A stretch of DNA of 64,000 bases from assembly GCF_018143015.1 (NCBI RefSeq), contig NC_054748.1:20776406-20840405 (forward strand), given 5' to 3'. Positions 58,379 through 64,000 of the stretch are shown here, piece by piece (positions within the stretch are counted from its first letter, which is position 1; each line of letters opens with the position of its first letter). A program made the translations under genes and the position numbers. Under the pieces are notes generated by a model. The model saw only the letters and a program-made list of their open reading frames with translations. It was not told the origin of the DNA and did not search any database. This stretch comes from Lytechinus variegatus (lineage: Eukaryota; Echinodermata; Echinoidea; Temnopleuroida; Toxopneustidae).

Positions 58379-60673
58379 AAAATTTATCCTTAAACTAAAA
58401 GAAGTTCCTGCAGCAGAGTCTCGAGAACACCTGTAATCTTACCAGATTGCGTAATCTTACAGGAAATTGGTATTTGGTGTGTGTAATCTTACAAATTTCC
58501 TTAAAGTAGAAATATATTGAAAATCGTAAAACTGGAGAATCATATATCACAATAAAGGAGAAAATAAGGAGAACACGATGGTGTACATCATTTATCATGG
58601 AGACGGATGAAACTCAGTTAATTGATAGTTTAAAGTTCTCTCTCTGAATGCTTCAAACACGCAGAATTACGTCCGCGAAATTGGGGATTTTTTTATGACG
58701 TCACTGTCTGTACGTACGAGAGGCGTGATTGGCTCTCCCACGTGAAGCTCCACTTGCATGCAAAACCTGTTGCAAGGGTACATTTTCTCCACATTGTCAC
58801 TGAATACTTCGATCCCGAAATGATCGAAAGAAAACCCAGAATTTTATCTAGATTTGGATTTTCAAATTGATCGATTTTGAGATGAAGAGAATGATGATGA
58901 AGTGAAACAACACAGTGACGTAGTTGGAGGTAAATTGGGGGAATTACGCCGATGATGATGATGATGAAAATTCAACTTGCAACACAATCACAAGTAAAGT
59001 CATGTACATACCGATTCGCTACCAATTAATGCTGCTGGAAGTGCTAGCTACACCGCGCGGGCCAAATTGAATTCATGCTGAACATGAATAACCACATCCA
59101 GACAGTCTATCATAAGAAGGAAAATAATGATATAACTGTACTTACAAACAAGTGAATAATCCGAATTAACCTGAAGGCAAATCAACTCAACGAATAGCAC
59201 CAGACGATATGGCATATACACTGACGATAAACTTCATGTGACTGGATAGATTGTCACTCGTTCTGTTAGATGTAACTTTTATCTCATTAATTTGACAAAA
59301 TTACGAAACTCGGGGAATTATTATTCTATATAAAAATATAGTAACATCTCTTATCATTTTTGAATTATGATAAAACCTGTTTGGAAGGAAAACGTTGGGG
59401 TAAATTAAAATTAGATGTAAAAGATCATCCCATCATGCGTAGCATTATGTGATCGTAAACAAACCATCACAACAACACATGCCGTATTGTTTGCTCGCCT
59501 TGGCTGAGACTGAGAGAATAGATCTATGCACGTGTTGCACAGCTCTCAATCAGCAAGGAAGGAATACGTGCATGTTTGCGATGGTTTGTTTGCAATGACA
59601 TACAAGCTACGCATGTTGGGGGGGATTTAAAAGTAATTTCAGTTTATCTCAACGTTTTCCTTCAAAAGAGGTTTTATCGTAATACAAAAAATAATAAGAG
59701 ATGTTACTATATTTTTATATATATATTCCCCGAGTTTCGTAATTTTGTCAAATTAATGAGTTACAAATTACATCTAACAGAACGAGTGACAATCTATCCC
59801 AGCCACATGAAGTTTATGGTCGGTGCATATCGTCTGCTGCTATTCGTTGAGTTGATTTGCTTTCAGGTTAATTCGGATTATTCACTTGTTTGTAAGTACA
59901 GTTATATCATTATTTTCCTTCTTATGATAGACTCTCTCTGATGTGGTTATTCATTTTCATGGATTTAATTTGGCCCGCGCGGTGTACGTATAGCTACCAC
60001 TTGTAGCAGCAGCTGCATGAGTTGGTAGCGAATCGGCATGTACATGACTTTACTTGTGATCGTCAGGCAAGTTGAATTTTCATCATAATCATCGGCATTG
60101 TTCCCCCATTATTTACCTCCAACTACCTCACTGTGTTGTTCACTTCATCTTTAAAATCATCAATTTGAAAATCCAAATCTAGATAAAATTCTGGGTTTTC
60201 TTTCATTTCGTGATAGAAGTATTCAGTGACAGTGTGGAGAAAACGTACCCACGCAACAGGTTTTGCATGCAAGTGGAGCTTCACGTGGGAGAGCCAATCA
60301 CGCCTCTCGTACAGACAGTGACGTCATCAAATTCCAGTCAATTCAGAGACCGATGCGAGGCATATTTCGGAGGGGCATTTTAGCGTTTTTTAATCGGCGA
60401 TTTTCACCTTTTTGTATTATTTTCGGTATTTTTGAATGACCCACTGATGATCCCCACATCATTACCTTTCCATTGATATATAATAAGACCACATTCATAA
60501 TCAATATATTTCTCCTTTAAATAAAACACTCTTTTTCCCTTTTTCTAACAGACCTGTTCTGTTAAATTGCAGAAAAATTCCTGTTTCATGAATTTAAAGA
60601 ATGATTCTGGTATTGCTTTCTGCAAAATCTTCTTTTATTTTTCTGTAAAATTAGGGTTTTTTTTAACAGTGTG
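58366..60673. mobile_element. CACTGTTA-ended element interrupted by a fold-back
   Basis: Left end 'cactgttagaaaattta' and right end 'tttttttaacagtg' are inverted, and both are followed inward by A/T-rich 'ttacagaaaa'-like blocks ('gtaatcttacaggaaatt' on the left, 'tttttctgtaaaatta' on the right). The fold-back at 58695-60327 lies within. The boundary with the SINE overlaps by a few bases and is uncertain. Confidence 0.5.
58695..60327. mobile_element. Fold-back element with arms of about 800 bp
   Basis: The ends ATGACGTCACTGTCTGTACG are inverted at 58695 and 60327. The arms meet near 59518. Shared blocks include 'gtgattggctctcccacgtg', 'gcttgcatgcaaaacctgtt'-like sequence, 'aaacccagaattttatctag' and 'taaatccgaattaacctga'-like sequence. 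Many mismatches and small gaps, so it is older than the palindrome at 55385-56080. The open frame at 59576-59941 is not a recognised protein. Confidence 0.85.
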
Positions 60674-61109
60674 GGAAAATCGCTTTATAAAAATTGGCTA
60701 TTATTATTATTATTACAATTTACATGTATTTGCCATAAAGACGGACAAACGCATGTTACAAAAAACACAAAATTTCGGGAAAAAATGATATTCAATCCAA
60801 CATCTTCACACTGGTCACTGCACTGCAACTCCCGATTACAAGTGGCGCAACTTTCCAACCAATCGACTTGCGCGCCCTGGAATTCCGGAATTTACATATT
60901 GCAATACAGTATGACAGAGGTGCATTTGTGCGAACACAAAGGCCATGAGCGTATGTTAAAATATAGTTTTGACTAGATCTAGCCCTTGAAATTGACTACA
61001 TTGTACCAATCCAGTAAATATAACCATCCAAAAAAAAAAAAAAATCCGACGAAAATAGGGGGGGGGGGGGCGCGCCCGCGGCGCCCCCCTCTGGATCCGC
61101 CACTGCCTC

Positions 61110-61260
61110 CCCCCCCGACGAGAATTTGAAGACCTTTTTTTTGCTTGTCAATTTTTTTCTATCACCAAATCCTTTATTTGTGTTTTTTTCTTTTTTTTGT
61201 AAACTTTTTTTCGGACGATTTTGCCCCCCCCCCCTTGGAAAATCCTAGGTACGCCACTGG
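61110..61260 (-). mobile_element. CAGTGGCGTACCTAGG-type element fragment
   Basis: The interior 'cttgtcaatttttttctatc' and 'aaatcctttatttgtg' and the end 'ggaaaatcctaggtacgccactg' match the element at 17091-17266. Confidence 0.65.
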
Positions 61261-61989
61261 GGGGGGGGGGGAGCAAAGCCAAAAAGGGAACTTATATATA
61301 AAAATGGGCATTTTCATTCAAACGGATATTTTCATCATGAGATTATCATCTGCGTTAAGTAGTTGTGTTTTTGTAGTAATAACATTGAGCAAAGCCCTTT
61401 TCAAGTGATTTCTGATTGATAAAAGATATATCTAGGCTTTGTTTTTCTGTGAGCGAATGGTTTGGAAAAATTTCCAAATCTGAAGTTATGAAACTCGCTT
61501 TTTGGTCAATCATCGCGCAAATTAGCTGTTAAAAGGGCATCCTTGAGAGATTTTGCGATCGCGAATCGCGAGCTCAAACTTTTAGACATTCTTTGTATTG
61601 AAAATTAAAATTTCCAAGCAGCTTTTTTTATGAAAAATGTGTATAATTAAAGAATTAACGCGAGTGAGAAAAGGGTATTTAAATCTGTAAAAAGGCACAC
61701 ATCATTTTGAAAAATAAGGCATTTTTTCCTACTGGGATTTTTTTTTTTTTGGGGGGGAGGGGTGGGCAATATTGCCCCCTGCCTCCGCCGTGATTCGCCG
61801 ACACTGATTCGTAAAGAGTGTATATATTTCACCCCTATCATGAAAACAGAACATTATAGACATTATTTAGGGTAGTGGAAATGAGACGAAATACTTGTTT
61901 AATGAACTGGATGGATGCAAGATTACTTGTTAAGAGTACTTTTTGAAAGTCAGTTGACGGGCTTAGTGTCTATCTAATTATATTATTGC

Positions 61990-62260
61990 CCCTATACAGA
62001 TAACTCAATTGGAATTTGCTCTATATGATTCGAGAATTTTTTTTCAGCTTGATTTTTTAACAGTTCATTAGCGGCGTTTATAATGTCATTGCCGAGTGAG
62101 TTCCAGTATTTAGAACCGTTAAAAGTATTATAATTTCCCAAAGAGAGTGCGGGATCGGGAAGGTGGAAACGGAGGGATTGTTGGGTTTGGTACTGGGAAT
62201 TGTAGTGTTTTAACATGTTAATCAATATATTTGACAGTTCATTCAATTTGTACATGAATT
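61990..62260 (-). mobile_element. LINE 3' fragment
   Basis: The minus-strand frame at 61992-62255 reads 'MYKLNELSNILINMLKHYNS' and 'QQSLRFHLP', matching 'MYKLNSNELPNILINMF' and 'RQSLRFHLP' in the LINE at 13246-14180, then 'KYWNSLGNDIINA'. It is a 5'-truncated copy of the same family, cut off by (ATC)n at 62265. Confidence 0.8.
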
Positions 62261-62264
62261 ACCC

Positions 62265-62360
62265 TCATCATCATCATCATCATCATCACCATCGTCGTCG
62301 TCGTCATCATCGGCACCCCTATCATCATCACCACCCTCATCATCATCATCATGGCTGGAG
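62265..62360. repeat. (CAT)n/(CGT)n microsatellite
   Basis: cat and cgt units. A second run (cat, cac) is at 62533-62625. Confidence 0.93.
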
Positions 62361-62471
62361 GACAAGCAATCCTTTTGTCAATAATTGATAAGTCTTTTTT
62401 CGTCAATCCATCCATTCCATTTGGTTTTCATGCTTCTACTTGAAGCGGATATTCTTGTCAGCCTCAGTCTT

Positions 62472-62519
62472 ACCATGGACCTACCAGCTGGTAGGTCCAT
62501 GGTCTGGTAGGTCCATGGT
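62472..62519. repeat. Perfect 32-bp palindrome plus a third half
   Basis: ACCATGGACCTACCAG (62472-62487) is followed by its complement (62488-62503) and by the complement again (62504-62519). Close in sequence to the inserted palindrome at 57936-57968. Confidence 0.93.
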
Positions 62520-62739
62520 CACACTAGTTTCTATCATCATCATCATCATCATCATCATCACCACCACCACCATCACCACCACCACCACCATCATCACCCC
62601 CCTCCTCCTCATCATCATTATCATCATCAATCACCGTTGTCGTCGTTTCTCTCAACATCTCGATGTGAATATCAATGCAAAGAAACAAAAAAAAACAGAA
62701 CTTCACACTCTTAAAGGATTCACATTGTCAATGACATCA

Positions 62740-64000
62740 ATTAATCTTTATTGAGATCATTTCTGTACATAAAAACATAATATCATCTTCTGTACTCTAT
62801 CTTCAACTTTACAAACAAACAGAAAAAAAATCACCAGCATTTTTCCTGTACAATTATTATATTCATGCTAATTTCATCAAAAACATGAAAATTAGTTCTG
62901 TTCTTGGATGTGAAAATCGAACCTACAGTTCACAGGGAAATGTACAGAGAAAAACCCAACACTGAAAACCAAAGGTGTAAACATCACAATCAAATTACAC
63001 AAATAATAAATTTGAATACAAATACTGAATTTTTACTTTGTAACTTTGGCAGGATGGTGACGGTCTAATTATTGCTACAATTAAATACTCAAATAATTCT
63101 GGTGGCATTTTGGAAGGATGCTGATTTGAGAAAATAAAAGGAACAATACAAATGTGAAGATCTGACTGAAATTCATGACCACTTACTTAGCAAAGAAACT
63201 TATTGCTCATAGTGGAATAATGCCATCCTCAATGATACTGACAAGACTTTTCTTTCTAATCCCTTGTCAGAATAAATCAAGTTAATGTCATAGATATATC
63301 TCGTTGAGAAAAGCTTAGAAAACTTTGACCCTGTTTGAAAATTTGACTTTTGAAACTCACCACTCGTATAAGACGCACACGACACACAGGTACTGTGTGG
63401 CCCTCTATGTACATAATATATGCAGCCTTTCTTTGCTATCTACCCGCTCCATAACAGAATTCCATTTCAATAAAAAAAACATAACAAAACAAACTCGATA
63501 AGAGCAAAATTATGATACGAATATCTGTACAATCGAATAGTTATAAACAATACCAAGAGGGGAGACATGGTGATATTAAGAAATAAGAAAATTCGTCACA
63601 AAATATTTGCATAATGAATTCATAAAAGCAAACTCAGATGCTCTTGAAAATGAATTTAGACAATATAACATGAATACTATTTCGGTTATTTGTGAATAAT
63701 AACAATAATAATAAAAAATATAACTACACTTGTCTTGCATAATTTACATATCAAATGATTCTGTGGTTTAAAATCGTCGGACAGGATTCGCAAATTGATT
63801 CAAATGAAAAAATAATAAATACAAAAACAATAGATGACACAACCATGAACCAAGTGCACATTAAATAAGTGTTTCTATCATAAGTGCATTGTAGAGCCGT
63901 TGAAACGGGTGTTTCTATTGGTCCATTAGTGACCGAGCGGACCCGACACAGTTAGAATCCGGTCTCTGATTGGTGAACGAGGAGATTGGCCTCAACAAGC
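62740..64000 (-). other. Possible 3' UTR of a minus-strand gene beyond the window
   Basis: AT-rich, repeat-poor sequence without open frames of note, ending on the minus strand at an AATAAA (complement of tttatt, about 62742-62747). This is compatible with a long 3' UTR, but no coding exon is visible inside the window, so the call is weak. Confidence 0.25.

Larger units (their letters stand above)
57001..61105 (+). mobile_element. CAGGGGCGGATCCAG TIR element expanded to 4.1 kb by nested insertions
   Basis: It begins CAGGGGCGGATCCAG at 57001 and ends CTGGATCCGCCACTG at 61105. The pentamer CCTCC flanks both ends (56996-57000 and 61106-61110), so these are the two ends of one insertion. Own segments: 57001-57205, 57713-58050, about 60712-60870 and 60915-61105. 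Insertions: an unknown piece at 57206-57712 with G and C runs, a 33-bp palindrome (57936-57968), a SINE (58053-58378), and a CACTGTTA-ended element carrying a fold-back (58366-60673). Confidence 0.85.

Noticed and set aside
1-64000. CRISPR arrays, bacterial operons, rRNA genes
   Set aside because: None found; the tandem arrays have no spacer structure and the window is clearly eukaryotic.

Overview
This is a eukaryotic (animal) window: introns with GT/AG borders, a low gene density, and very many interspersed repeats. The repeat types (tRNA-derived SINEs with a tail like 'tatatagcgc', TTAA-flanked short inverted-repeat elements, long fold-back elements, TIR elements beginning CAGTGGCG or CAGGGGCG) look most like an echinoderm, probably a sea urchin. 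That assignment is from memory of repeat styles and could not be tested here.

Three host genes can be built from exons with matching phases. Two are paralogues placed head to head. Gene A (minus, 26979 to 20594) encodes 179 residues and gene B (plus, 34531 to 37382) encodes 187 residues. Both have three coding exons with phase-1 introns, a signal peptide starting MASF, and four comparable cysteines. I do not recognise the family. The third gene (minus, 48114 to 41247) encodes a complete 173-residue CYTH-domain protein in four phase-0 exons. Its last exon has been amplified into a 90-bp tandem array lying just downstream of the gene.

Layout. 1-7.4 kb: an LTR retrotransposon fossil (1832-7384) inserted in a minisatellite. 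7.7-12.1 kb: little that is recognisable. 12.1-14.2 kb: a complete 680-bp TIR element and a 5'-truncated LINE. 14.3-20 kb: a candidate exon, a 1.4-kb fold-back element carrying the same small ORF in each arm, and simple repeats. 20.6-27 kb: gene A with repeat-filled introns. 28.6-34.4 kb: MITEs, SINEs and a tandem duplication of about 0.65 kb. 34.5-37.4 kb: gene B. 37.8-40.6 kb: inverted-repeat elements. 40.6-48.1 kb: the CYTH gene. 48.7-52.7 kb: three copies of a TIR element filled with about 160-bp repeats that carry perfect DR1 nuclear-receptor-type sites. 52.9-56.1 kb: a cluster of inverted repeats that includes a RecQ-helicase fragment. 57.0-61.1 kb: one TIR element blown up to 4.1 kb by nested insertions. 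61.1-64 kb: a LINE remnant, simple repeats and a possible 3' UTR.

No prokaryotic features, CRISPR arrays or rRNA genes were seen. Most open reading frames in the window are chance products of simple repeats or transposon sequence.
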